DNA from: Glandiceps talaboti | Lineage: Eukaryota; Hemichordata; Enteropneusta; Spengelidae | Reading direction: 5' to 3' | Assembly: GCF_964340395.1 (NCBI RefSeq) | Contig: NC_135549.1 | Span: 10,639,342-10,703,341 of the forward strand | DNA: 64,000 bases | Part shown: one piece after another, positions 49,942 through 63,100 of the stretch | Numbering within the stretch: position 1 is the stretch's first letter | How the letters are laid out: every line of letters starts with the position of its first letter | Made by a program: the position numbers and the translations under genes | The notes under the pieces: generated by a model | The model's database searches: none | The model's input: the letters and a program-made list of their open reading frames with translations, nothing else | What the model was told of the DNA's origin: nothing

Positions 49942-51559
49942 CAACGAATGTGTGTATATATACATATGTGTGTGCCGTCAAAAAAAACTTTCTATCGTAA
50001 GATGAAACTATAAAAATTAGATGTTCAAAGTCGGATCTCTCCAATTATCTGTGAAAGGGGTGAATTTCTATATCATTACAATTACGTAATAAAATATTTT
50101 GAAAGGATTCTCTATGGTCAGACCATTTCAATAATATAAAACATTTTTAACTTCTAGATGTAGTTCAAAACCAAATTTTATTAAAGTTCAGTGTACTTCG
50201 ACAACATTCATTTGCAAAACCCTCGTTATAAAAAATGTCTTCGTTTTGTGGATGTGTTTGTTTTCTTCGCTGTTAAGTGGACAAATCGATGAGAAGTTGG
50301 TATTGATTTTGAACATTTCAGCAACTTTTTTTTAAACTTGAAAACTACTAAAGGCAGTAAATGCAAAGTAAGTGTAACAGCTTTGTTACTATACGGTATA
50401 GAAAATGGTTTGTAAATAAACTGGGTAACCACAAACAATCAAACTATATAATATGCATGGTGATGTTTCAATATACGGGGGGCGGGGGAGCAACAGATGC
50501 GCATGTGCAGACAGGAAGTGATTACTTGTGTTTACCCGATATGTTTTACAAATCTAAAATAAATACCCATTTCTTATCCATATTACTACTTTAACTGCAT
50601 GGAGATATTCGATGCAATATCAGTGATAGTATTTCATATTACTATGTGTCCAAGTCATCACAATAATTAATCATGGAATCATTCTGAAGCCAACTTAGAT
50701 ACATTATCTTCTCATTTCTCGAACTATGTAACTGTCATTGACGTTACCAAATAAATGTTATTCGACCTGTGATCGTTTAAGCCTTCATTTTTTTTTAACT
50801 TGATAGATTTAGCTTCACACAAATATCCTCTAATCTTACGAGGAAAGTTCCATAGCTCTTACAAGATTCACAATTTCTTCACAAAGTGAAATAATAAGAT
50901 TTTCCTAAAGTAAAGTAACTTTCTCACTTTTGACGTTCTATTACATGTTTCAATATGACAGAAATAAATTGATACGAGGTTAGTCTCTGCCTTCATATTT
51001 GGACTTCCTCAGAAACAACCACCCTGTCTATTGAGTCGTTTATTATGGTATGGGAAATGAATTCTCGTCGTAATCAAAAAGGATCTAAAGAAATTTTAAA
51101 AATGGTGTTCTTTCGATACAATGATATATAAAAAAACATTGAAGAATGTTCATCTTCAAGTTTAAAGAATAGGTTCAGTTACAAATCATAGTGACACATG
51201 TTGTTACATTCAAAAATACAAATGAGCAACTTTAGTTTTCTGAAGTGTGGTAATTTGGTTTCATTCATTGTAAACTTCTCAAAATCAAGTGGGATATCAT
51301 CACCAAAGTGGCTGCTTATACAAGTGAGACGAAATGTTGTAACCTCTTTTTAACTGAGAAACTATGTATAATCAATACTGAAAAGAATATGCTACTCAAC
51401 AAAAAATCCGAGCTGGTCTCGAAATGTTGCCATGAAGGCAAATACTCGCTCGCCAACTATAGATGAAAACCCCCGTAAGGAATAGTTTAGTCCGACCATC
51501 TTGTTACGCAATATATACATACGAACATTAAATGTATGTACCGACCTTGACAATCCCAA

Positions 51560-51640
51560 TTTAGCGTCTGACGATCGCTCGAAGCGTAAATCTCATGAGT
51601 ACCGACTTATTACATCCTTATTCTTTTGAATTAAGTACAT
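51560..51640 (+). other. Degenerate hammerhead-like repeat relic
   Basis: CTGACGA at 51567-51573, stem II CGCT/AGCG with CGA loop, but TAAAT in place of GAAAC, so the essential G is lost. It is followed by ACATCCTTATTCTTTTGAAT, also found in the arms at 41171-41302, then (TA)n. Same family as the 41-kb elements. Confidence 0.6.
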
Positions 51641-51662
51641 ATATATATATCTTTTGAATTAA

Positions 51663-52246
<584 letters not shown>

Positions 52247-52262
52247 AAGTACTCATTTAACT

Positions 52263-52268
52263 TTTATT
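52263..52268 (-). terminator. Candidate poly(A) signal of the DED-glycosyltransferase gene
   Basis: AATAAA on the minus strand (TTTATT on +), about 330 nt beyond the TGA at 52596-52598. Confidence 0.4.
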
Positions 52269-52595
52269 CTTTTTTGGTAAACCATCATTTAAACATTGTG
52301 CATGAAGACAGGGTCATAAATTTGTATACACATTCATCAGTAATTACTTATGATACGTCAACATCCATAGACTTTATGTTTAATATTTATCAAAAACCGG
52401 AAACCATTCTCGGTTTGATCGTTCGTAATTTACTTACTGTGGAGTATTTGCTTACCAATTTATACAGGTCCCCCTCCCTTCATCTTTATGCTGATTTTAG
52501 CAATGTAGTCAATTATCGCAGCAAACATTCAAATTTTATGTGAGACCACGTCTTTCAAAGCAATCCCGCTTCGCCTGGCTTCACTTAAAAATTTG

Positions 52596-53316
52596 TCATT
52601 CAAGTTCCTCTTCGGATGAGTCACTCAATGTGAAAAGCTTTTTCACATTCGTAACTTCTGCTTTAAATGCACCATATGCCTCTTGTAGTTTTGTAATCTC
52701 TCCGCTTAATTCCGTCCCATCTTCGATTGCTGATTTACTTCCATCAAAGATGTATTCAGCAACACCATACATCTTTGTGGCTAAACAATTCTCCTTTGCC
52801 TTGCGCTCAAATTTACTACATTTTAATTTCTCTGAAGCCTTGTATAATTCTGTACAGAGAAAGCATACAAACCTAGATTAAAGGTTTATGATGACTGAAA
52901 CAGACGATTCTCTCTTTTCCAAAAAATCAACATACTAGTATTCAAATATTACATGAATTTCGGCCATATCCGCCTGGTGTTTTTAAAATGTGAAAGTTTA
53001 ATGCACGGCAGATTCGTCATACTATTAGGCCTATATAAAGTAGCCACCTTTTCCGCAGCGCCCTCTTTGTACCGTCGATTTTTGAGAGGGAGCTAAAGTT
53101 GTTTAGCATACTAAATCAATTGTTCACCAAATACCCTTAAGGCAGGCCTTACTTTTTGAACGATTATGCTACCTAACAACCCCATTGAGAAAAAGGAAGA
53201 CTTCTAGGATAATAATGTGTATAGAGATGAGGATTTTAGTCTGATTGGTCAACAAATATATCCAGTATTCAATGACAGATATATTGATATCCAAAGGTAT
53301 ATGTTGTTTTCCAAAA

Positions 53317-53371
<55 letters not shown>

Positions 53372-56300
53372 GTTTATCCATACGCACATATGTATACATT
53401 AATGACATTTGGATGAGCACAAATTTACAGAAACTCGAGTAATTTTACCTGGACATTCCTGAACAGGCGAAATTGGTGCTAGTATGTTTGTAGACTTAGG
53501 CAACTCAGTTAGGGTATGGTATTGCTTCCTCTGCTGGGGGAAATTTTCCGTTGGTTCTTCAGAGGTTGAAGTTAAAAACCCAGTTTGACATAATGTAGAT
53601 GGTTGTTTCGTCTTTTTGAAAGAGCTTGGGCTTTGCGTCGATGCTAATATGGGGTAAACCACAAAAGTATCTCTTCACGTTACCACAATTTTGCCAAGAT
53701 CTTGGCTGACAACGATGACGATGGCGGTTAGTTTTACATTTTATAAATGTACTTTTGAATGGCAAATTGATCCTAAAACACAGAGCCTATTATGATTGTT
53801 TGGTCATTTATCGGTGCATAAAAGAGTGGAAAACTGCATAGTACCGTCGTTGCTGGAGAAAGAAGTGCCGATATAGATGATAATTCTCGGTAAGTATTCA
53901 TACGGTTTGGTCAGAAATACTGTTTTGGACCCCTCAAGATCAATATAATCATCTCACCTGCATATCCTAGCTGTTCTGACTGTCTCCTTATTCTGTGCTC
54001 CTCAACACCAGCTGACATGTCGGGTACGCATGGTGTTACTGTCATAAAATAAGAAATATAAAGAAAGGTTGTTGTTTTTCATTTTCTCTCTCTCTTCTTC
54101 TTTTTTCGAAATAAATTGTCTTGTAACTAGTCAGGTCTGTCCTCTGTTACAAACGTAGAAATTAATAAATTCTGGGCAACTGATTAATTAACTTGAACGC
54201 ATACAAGTTTTTAATGATGGAAAGATTCTTAAAATATTCAAATCTATATCCAAAAAAAAAAGAAAACAAAAAAACCCCGAAAAGACAAAAAAGAATTCCT
54301 AGATATAAATATAGAACAAGTGAAAAGTAACATGACAGTCTATATTTACATATAGTATGTGAAGATGGCCCGGATGGATGGCTAGTCTGCTGATTGGGAG
54401 ATGATTTTTGAGTTCTATTTTGAAATGGCTTCTGATGTTGATGCTACGGATGTTTATTTGAGATACTATTCCACACTTTGGCACCTACATACTTGACAGT
54501 GAACTGACCAGCCCTATGGGTTCACTTTTGGAGTGCTGAGGTGCAAACCACCTTAAATGTTAGGGTACAATCTACAATTAGTTATGTTTTTTGTGTCACG
54601 GACAATGAATATTTACTATTTCGGCAATTTCATCCTCTTGTCTAAAAATATATTAAATTCACTTCTCAATTTGAGCTACCAGACAAATAGTGTTAACCAT
54701 GGTTCTTATCGGTTGAATGACGAGAGAACTATAACATAGTTACGTTGTGATCAGTTGAGTGTAAAGTGTCAAAGAAAAGAGAACGTGTGGTCCTAGCATA
54801 CAAGATGTCAGTTTTTCGCTGATGATAACACTTTAAGTTAATTATTACTGATGATTTCAGCTGTTTTCATCCAGTCAGATAGAAGATATATTATGACACC
54901 ATTATTGATATTAGCAAACCCTGCAATGGAGATATCATCGTAAGCTCTGATTGATAAAGGCCAGAAGGAGAAAAGAGACCATCCTAATAGTAGTTTTGGA
55001 GTGGTAACTGGCGAACCATAAATCTATATCTGTTGAGCTATTTCTGTGTGCTCGTGTGATCTGGTACGAGTGGAACCTGATGTAGCGTGTAGCTAACGGA
55101 ATATACCCTACAACGTTTAGTATGAAGCTAAAAGACCGTGACATTTCAATAGAAAAATTAATGATATAGGTATAATGTCTGAGAATTAATTACCTTCAAG
55201 AGATGATCGCGTAGGCTGTTTGACCATAGGTGAAGTGCTTTTAGGTATGGCACCCCTTGATTCTGTCAATAATAGGAATTATATAGGAGATATATAATAC
55301 ATGGTAGTAACAACTGGGACATACATATCTCCTATCTACGCTAGATCCATACTATATGGAATACCTCAACATTAAAATTGGCTTTCGATGCATACTATTT
55401 ATCTTTGGTCAATTTCATAATAAGCATGCACTTATGTTGACGGGTCTTAGTATACGGGTAATTACTGCAGTATCTTTAATAGACAAATGAGGGGGCGTAT
55501 GATGTCTCGTGATCGGCCAACATATACATTGTGTAAGGTTTCATCCGCCCCCTCCCACCGTTATCTTTGACAAGTATATAGTTTTAACAAAATATATAAA
55601 GCTCTTAAATACTTCGACATAAGTATTTCAGAAATCATTTTACAATTGTGGATGTGACATATACTAGTACTAGGGACGATCGCACAATGTCGCATACGCA
55701 AACGAACACTGTTCGTTTAGGTCAAACGTGACATCGAGGTTTATATATGATGTAAATTATGATGAAAACTGTAGCAGTCACACCACTACAATCGATGTAA
55801 TGTAAAAAAAAACATGATTTTAAACACTTTAAAATGCTACAAGAAACCCAGCACCATATCTCACATTAAAAGTAAATTTTTATCAACTTATCAACATTTC
55901 AGTAATAAATACAAAACCTGTTATCATTGATGGAGTGAAAGTTTTCCATCAAAATTTAGTTAGAAGTGCAAAAATGAAGTTCACCAATTGCATTGACGCC
56001 AGACCCCCTCCCCCTCCCCCTAAATGAACGAAGTTCGCTTATTGAGCTTGTGTGATATTGTGCGATCGTCCCTTGCCATATACTAGCCTGAAATCTTTGG
56101 TTCACTACGGTTAAGCCTCTCCGCCAAATCACTTCTCTGTACGAGTTTCAGTCGTTCGGACAGAAAATATCTATTAGTGCTACTTATGAGACACTGATCC
56201 CTCAGAAGTTTGAATAAGTCCATACCACTATTAACCTTTTCCATGTCACTTCTAGGTATTTCTTCTGAGCAAAGACTTTTCAGATTTTGCAGCTCGACTG

Positions 56301-56760
56301 AAATAAAAAAGGTACATTCAGTTTCCTGAAAATTACGAATGCAAAAAATATACATAATCATGATAATGCTAATAATAATATTACTATTGTTTATTCGGTA
56401 CTGTAGTCCATGGGCCTTAAATGTACATATCTGAATAAAGAATAATGGATCATGGTCACAAAAGTATGTTCAACATAGAATAAATGGCTAAATCATCTTA
56501 TGTAGAGACGTTTTCTTCGAAAAGCTGTTTATGTATTTTCATGGCAAAGAATGTAAATTTTCCAAGGTTTTGAAGAGTAAAGGTGTTTGTTGGCTGCATT
56601 AACAAAATAAATAGCTAGGTCATGAGTTGACATTCAATAGCTAGGTCATGAGTTGACGATATGCATTCTAAGTATTTTTCGCTCATTAAATTTGTTTTAA
56701 ATTTACAATATATACGTAATTTAGGTGAACTGTTTACATTACAATGCCGATTATATACAC

Positions 56761-56854
<94 letters not shown>

Positions 56855-59800
56855 CAAAAAATATTCATTGAAGTAGATACTTGCCGCTAGCAATGTTAAT
56901 TGATATAGTGTGCAGTAACAATATGAATTCGTCGATGGTGCTATTTCGTCTGTGTTCACTGCCAGTTTCCTCTTGTAATTTCTTATCACTTGCCGCTAAA
57001 ATAAAATGTTCAAAATAATATGTCTGTATTGCGTCTACTAAAACACAACAATAGAGTGAAGCACTACAAACAAAATAAAGGAAACCACGCTTTATGCTAT
57101 AAAATGGTGATTTTTAACAATCCATTCAAGTTTTACCCTATTCAGTCAGTGGCTAACTGGGTTGACAATTTAACAAATATCAATATACCACAAACCACTA
57201 AAGAAGTTTGATGCAACGTATCTTTTCCTAGATTTTTGTATTCTTTATGTGAAATATTAAACATACACTGCAAGTATCCTCGTATAACCATTACCATCTT
57301 TACACCCCTCTAGTCTCGGTTACCCAGACTCTCGCCGGTGGGGGCTAAACGAGAGTCTGGGTAACCGAGACTAATACCCTTCGTATTATTTCTTGTTGTG
57401 TCAGAAGAGAGAAAGAAAGGACCTTTCCTGAAGATTCAACTACTTGTAAAGTTGTAATTTCCACCAGTTGAAGAACAGTTAGTTGAGTCTAAAGGGGCGG
57501 TCCTAACATCGATCGTTCTATTTCTTACCATATCTAACAGGTTGCATTGCATTTTCTTTACTTGCAGAACCACCAGTTTCTGGTACATTGTTGTAAGGGG
57601 TTGATTCAGACACTGTGGTGAAAGAGAAAAATAAAAAGAGATTGAATATATTCATCTAAGAATTATCTTCTGTATAGCTATGGTCAAATGTCCATTTTTG
57701 AAATTAATCATGTGTGCCACAACAGCCAATGAGATACCACTGAATATTATGTATTGTAAATATATGTATATAATGATTTAAAACTATTGTATTTTGTTTT
57801 TTGCCGACGATTTGGCTATACCAAGTGACTTATCGTTACCCTTTACCTTACCTTTAAAATTTTCAAATTCAATATCATGTGCTTCCACCAACACAATCCA
57901 GAATCTAACCAAATTTGTTGCATATAATTTAACTTCTGTAATGTTTATTATGCTTATTAACATTTGAAACATTTAGTTCGGCTTCAGTGATGTTTAATTA
58001 GCTTGTTATTCCGATTGTTTTCTGTATACTTACTTTCATATTTATTTTCACATTGTACAAGTGGTCTAATGTGCCTCAATAAACTACTAATTTAATGATA
58101 TGCAAACAAACAGTAATAACGTATTATAAACACGTGCTAGTTTCATCTGGCATTAAAGTATCACAGATCTATCTGCTCTGATCGTTATTATCTAAAATTG
58201 AATCAGGTTGGTCTTTTATTGAACTTGATTTATTCCACAGAGTTGAAAGTATTGTCAAAAACTGATTTTCAATGTGGTTCTTTTACCTTGTTCTACGACC
58301 TGACCGTGCTCAGTTAAACTGTTTGGTTTTCCATCAGGCACATCCTCATTACCGACTGACTCATCAGATGCATCTGTTGTTTCTGACATACATTGGAAAG
58401 GAAATGCGAAACGATTACATGAACCTACCAATATCATAACGATGGTACTAATTGTATTGTTGTACATCCTTGAACTGCTATACATACACTTTTGTCTTTC
58501 CTGCATAGCTTCGGTTTATTTTGTATATCTGTATGGTCAAACTCGTTTTTGTTGCCGTCAATATATCTTTAATTGTTGGTAAAAGTATTGACAGTCGTTA
58601 TAGTGTGATCTTTACCGTTTAATCATAGGGCAATCAAGTCGAGAACCAACTCAAACTACAATTGTTACCTTGAAATATGGGTCGCTCTGACTGTTGCAGT
58701 CTGTTTGCATTTCCATCAGTTGCACTACCATTATCACCTAGTTCATTGTTTGCTACACCCGATTCTACAATGAATATCGAACAGAAAAAAATAAGTGAAT
58801 AATATGAAAATCCATTACGTACTACCAAAGTGTACACTGGTGAAACTGAATGTATCTCTTTGGTACATCAAAATTGGAATGATTCATAAGAACGATCCCA
58901 CTTTGAAGTCTGTTTCATACGAACTGCGTTCAGACGTAGAATAGTATAAATCAAATAGTAATGCATGCATTTCTTTTGATAAATTACACGAAATGCCCTA
59001 AAGGGGATTACGTACCTGGTGTTGCTGTTGTAATTGTGAACTCTTCAAAATATGACACCAAAGTCCCATGAGTTGAATGGATTTTAGCTATTGATTCATA
59101 GAGCTTTCTCATTTCTCTTACTTTTATAAGCGCAGTTTTAGGATTCGTCAGGATTTTGACTACCTGATTTGTTAGATCGGTCTCGTCTAATGGGTCGTAC
59201 ACGAAGAATTCCCCGTGCTCCTTGAAATGTTTCAAAACATATTCGGCCATGTGAGTCTCTTTAGCCACCAAAGTAGGAAGCACTGCCATGATAGGTTCCA
59301 AGCCATATATCCCTGATGACTGATGAGGTGATAAAATGCAAAGATGACTCTGGTATAAAGCAGTATGTGTTTGACCACTAGATGCACATGGGATCCAACT
59401 CGCGGGATCTGTCAATGGCATTATCCGGACATTCCATGGTGGATCTTTTGGATGTTCCTTTTCGAGTTTGTCAGCTACCATGCAAACAGCCGAAGCGATG
59501 ATTTCATTATCAGATTCTTCGCTGTTTTCATTGGAGCAGCTAAAGGTCAGTATCTGTTGACACTTTGTCTCTGAGTCGGGGGTGACTGTGTCACCTACTT
59601 CCAAATCCAAACATGTGACCTGTCCTTTATCAGGTTGGTATAACTCATGTTTTACCGGAGTTCCAACTTCCTTGTATAAGTTCTCATAATGTTCAAAGAC
59701 TATTAGTCCCATTGAAAGGATTTTATCAGCCCTTGCAGCAAATCGTATCTGTTCTTGTTGTACATCTTTTGTAGAAATCGCGTGATTCATAACCATTACC

Positions 59801-60177
59801 TTTGCACTAGGGAAACACTGCTTTCGTAAAATGACGGAAGGAAAAACATTGGTCGAAGAATGCACATGTTGGACTATGATTTTTACATTCTGAATTGTAC
59901 CGAGGTTTGTGAAATACGTCGTGGGAGAAAGGAACCAATCAGGATTAGGTTGTGCCTTCTCGAGGGCAGTTGCTGCATCTTCGTCAAAAGAAGGCAGAAT
60001 AAGTTTCACCCCACACTGATCCGCATCCTGCTTTTCTTGATCACTTGCATATAAGACAACACAGTACACTATTTGTTTATTTGGCTCTTTGGCTAAAGTT
60101 TTTGTTATACGCCAATTGACTGTATCAAATGGATTGGTGACACTGTTCCAGCGTTTAGCGAAAAACAAACTAGCCAT
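52596..60177 (-). CDS. Glycosyltransferase (GT-B/GT4-like)-DED fusion protein, multi-exon
   Basis: Minus-strand exons: 60177-59016, 58764-58669, 58382-58287, 57612-57529, (56995-56960, tentative), 56297-56088, 55262-55194, 54038-53958, 53643-53449, 52849-52596 (TGA). Every internal junction is phase 1 and the frame stays open: 760 aa with the 36-nt exon, 748 without. Residues 1-387 resemble GT4 glycosyltransferases: an N-terminal Rossmann half, and a C-terminal half with [20 protein letters not shown] like the nucleotide-sugar-binding E-x7-E region. Residues ~388-491 are acidic, Ser/Asn/Gly-rich linkers. Residues ~492-561 are a death-effector domain ([29 protein letters not shown]). More linkers and a helical, Lys/Glu-rich C-terminus ending EEELE follow. 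DEDs join caspase-8/FADD-type complexes, so this may link sugar-nucleotide sensing or glycosylation to death or immune signalling (inference). ATG 60177 follows a possible acceptor, so a 5' exon may be missing. Confidence 0.85.
53318..53371. repeat. (TCTG)n microsatellite
   Basis: In an intron of the DED gene, downstream of exon 53643-53449 on the minus strand. Confidence 0.95.
53449..53643 (-). other. 195-nt linker exon of the DED gene
   Basis: Flanked by CCCATATTAG and CCAG|GTAAAA. It encodes 65 Ser/Thr/Pro/Gln-rich residues, phase 1-1, joining the preceding exon to the helical C-terminal exon in frame. No domain recognised. Confidence 0.75.
56088..56297 (-). other. Death-effector domain exon with apparent GC-AG donor
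   Basis: 210-nt phase 1-1 exon encoding about 70 residues of DED: helix 1 [17 protein letters not shown], helix 2-3 [14 protein letters not shown], helix 5 [19 protein letters not shown] with a variant of the RxDL motif (RSDL). The acceptor TTTTATTTCAG is strong. The frame hits TAG two codons past the boundary, and the only phase-1 donor is CAG|GCTAGT. Confidence 0.85.
56762..56851. repeat. (TA)n microsatellite
   Basis: In an intron of the DED gene, 108 nt from the tentative 36-nt exon. A 28-bp direct duplication (ATAGCTAGGTCATGAGTTGA) is at 56611-56658. Confidence 0.93.
56960..56995 (-). other. Tentative 36-nt linker exon
   Basis: TTTTATTTTAG acceptor followed by [11 protein letters not shown] and a GGCA|GTGAAC donor; phase 1-1 like its neighbours. 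The donor is weak and the exon tiny, so this may be spurious. Confidence 0.35.
57311..57373. repeat. Perfect inverted repeat, 24-bp arms
   Basis: TAGTCTCGGTTACCCAGACT... (57311-57334) pairs exactly with 57350-57373 around a 15-nt loop. Compact hairpin, probably a dispersed foldback element, in an intron of the DED gene. Confidence 0.92.
59016..60177 (-). other. Glycosyltransferase-like domain exon
   Basis: One 1162-nt exon encodes the whole GT-like domain. Family resemblance is in the alternating hydrophobic strands ([29 protein letters not shown]), a His in the middle, and the C-terminal Glu-rich nucleotide-sugar site. The Gly-rich loop usual near the GT4 N-terminus (GG motif) is replaced by NPFDTVNW, so activity is uncertain. 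Confidence 0.75.
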
Positions 60178-63100
60178 TCTGAAGATGTCTGCGATAAAGG
60201 CAATGGAGAATGGGAATTATTAACGATGGGTTCAGTCGTGCTTTCCTTTTCAGGCTGTCTGACAGACAAATTCAGTAGGTCTGCATGGAAGGCTATCAAA
60301 CGTGAGGGCCCAGAGCAAAGCATTCTCTCATGTTACTAAATTTAATTGGATATTGACACCTAAATCGGGTCTCTACTTATAGTAGCGGGAATGTAATGGC
60401 TAACTGTATTTGTAAATGGTTCTTTTTTAAATCCTAGGAGCACCTTCTTCTTACAACACAAAAAAGAACAAATTGAACAACCCCGTCTGTAGGGGGTTTC
60501 AGGGGACATTGGGTGACTTTTCAATTTGGAACGATTAACTGGTTATGTGGTAACGACAACTTCAAGCAAACTTGTGTGTCGTCTCATTCCACACATATTG
60601 GGATAGTGTGACTGATACTCTTCTGCAACGTGATAATATGCTATAAGTCAGTATGTCTGGATTCAATGTTTCACTTAGTCTTCTACTAGTAGTCCTACCT
60701 GTTATTTGTTTCCATTATTATACGTTTAATCGTAAATACACCAGTCGTGGGACTTGTAGTCTAGAGGTTGAAGGAGATCTTTAGACTCAAAGCAATGGAT
60801 AGCCTGTAGACTATGGGATTTGGTAAGATCGATTTTCTAACTATGCTACGTCATACAAACACAATAGCATCGCGTCATATCATAATTAAGTAACTGTTTT
60901 GCGGCAGTGTGCCACACATCAATTAAAACTATTTATATGGTTGCAAGTATTGATCCGTCAGTTTTGGCCAATAACAACTATGGGGTTTAAATGGCAAGTA
61001 GTGCATTTCACTTAGAAGCACCAAACAAAATCCGATTTCGAAAATACTCATAAATTATATTTCTCTTTCCGACACGGCCAAAAGACGACTTAGAAGCGAA
61101 CAGACCAACTCTACTAGTGCTACACTTGTTGGAAATATGTACATGTGTACGTCAGCCCTTAAAACTACGACTATGAATTGCATGAATTTGCAACGTTGGA
61201 TAACATCGATGTTTACAAGCACCGACCGATGTAGTCATAAATATTGGTACTAAATATAGCCTGACTCCATTGCTCTTGTGTACATAATATAGCACCTGAC
61301 AAGTATTTACAAAACCTTTGTTCGATGGCAGACCTCTTACGCCCTGCCACGGGTGTTAACCCTTGTGACCTTTCAGTTGCTGACAGTTTTTCTCCTTGAC
61401 CTCAGTGCAGTGATCTGTCAATTAATCCGGTTTTAGTAATTTAGATTTTTTAAATAGATATTTTAACTGTCACACTTACAGATAGCATGCAACTAACCCG
61501 TGAACCATGTCCCTGCCAGGACACCCCATGCCATTTTATCACAATTGTTAAAGAGGGACACATATTCAGCCCTACTTTGCTGACGATTAAACCTGCACTA
61601 GCTACAACTGGGGTATTTTTTTCATCAAATAGTTATAGATATATTCACTTAAAATTGGTCAGTTGCTTATAAAATTCGAATTCGAAATTGGGTGTAAATA
61701 TTTGTATGAGTTTGTACTTCTTTTTAGTTTGAACCAAAATCTTTGATATACAAACTACTACACAAACCAAGTATTAACGAACCACTGTATAAACCGAATA
61801 TTCACAATTATACATTATAAAGAACTATTGATCTCTACATGCAAACTGAGTACATGCCGTCCACAGTACCAATCGTTCCTGTGTTTTAGGCGATTTTAAA
61901 ACTATGTGCATATACTGAATCTTGTACGTGATATTGGTAAACATGTTATTTCTTGACATGTCTTAGTCAACAGTACACGACATTGTGTTGAAGATATACA
62001 ATCAATACATTTGGACACATTTGGCATGGCCACGTCGGTTGTCAATGTTTATGTATACTCTTATATAGAATGTTTTAAATGAATATTAGACAGTAATCCC
62101 GTATCGCACGTACTGCCCATAGTATTCATTTGTATAGTGTATTTTAGTTTTCTCAACTAACACCTTCAATAATATTGTGGTCCGTTATATACTCTATCTG
62201 TGTTTTTACACAACAACTTACAACAACAGCGACGACGACGACGACGACGACGACAACAGTACCAACTTTTATAAAATCTTATTTTTAAAATAATGGCGCA
62301 CATTTCTGCAAACACGAGTAGCCGTTGTCAACCACCGCAACCTTTAAACCTAAAGTCCACATTTGACAAGAATGGGAACTCACTTACCTACACCGTCATT
62401 TACAAACAACCACCTACGCCTGCATTAATGTTGAGTTCTGCTGAGAAGCCAACTTACGGAAAAAATTGGCGAGATAATCTTATCGTTTCCTCTTCGATAT
62501 AATATCATTTACAACGCTCGTGATAGAGATAATTACCCATAGCAGGTGAGCTTTAGTTTCGATAATAATAAGCATAACAAGTTGATATTGTGAATGATAA
62601 CAAGTTGACCGAATGTTTCACAGCGCCCACAACGACAAGAGGAATACTCATCCATGAAAGACTGTAATTAATCTAAAGCCATTGATTAGAAGCTGGTATG
62701 ATTGTCTCAGTTCAGTATAACTAAAAGCTACATTACAAATGTAACAAGTTTGATAGATTTATATACATAGCCTTTTAATGATTTTAACTTTCATGATTTG
62801 TTTATATAAGTAATAATATTCGGTAATTAGGTAATTTTTGTTGGTAGAGATATCAATTCAAAATGAGTCTTTTGTCATTTAGGATGATTTGCGGTAATTA
62901 GGCAATTTCTTTTGAATGTGTGTTTCAAATCACACATGGTTTGGTGTATACATTGATGATAACAAACTCCATGTGTCCTATAAAGCCGTTTGATATCGTT
63001 TAATCCTAATGAGTCATTTGCTTATCAATAAAACAAGGGAGAAGGGACACTCAGCCATTTACCATGTGTATATATTAGCTCAATGATAATGCATGTAGTT

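Noticed and set aside
57784-57972. + strand [11 protein letters not shown], similar to the reverse transcriptase FADD motif
   Set aside because: Sequence on both sides shows no further reverse transcriptase similarity; it lies in an intron and is probably coincidence or an unrecognisable relic.
60105-60323. Minus-strand frame upstream of the glycosyltransferase start
   Set aside because: It is out of frame with the domain exon and has no clear splice donor; more likely 5'UTR or intron.
62293-62502. 69-codon ATG frame on the + strand
   Set aside because: No recognised domain, no splice partners, and its length is expected by chance.
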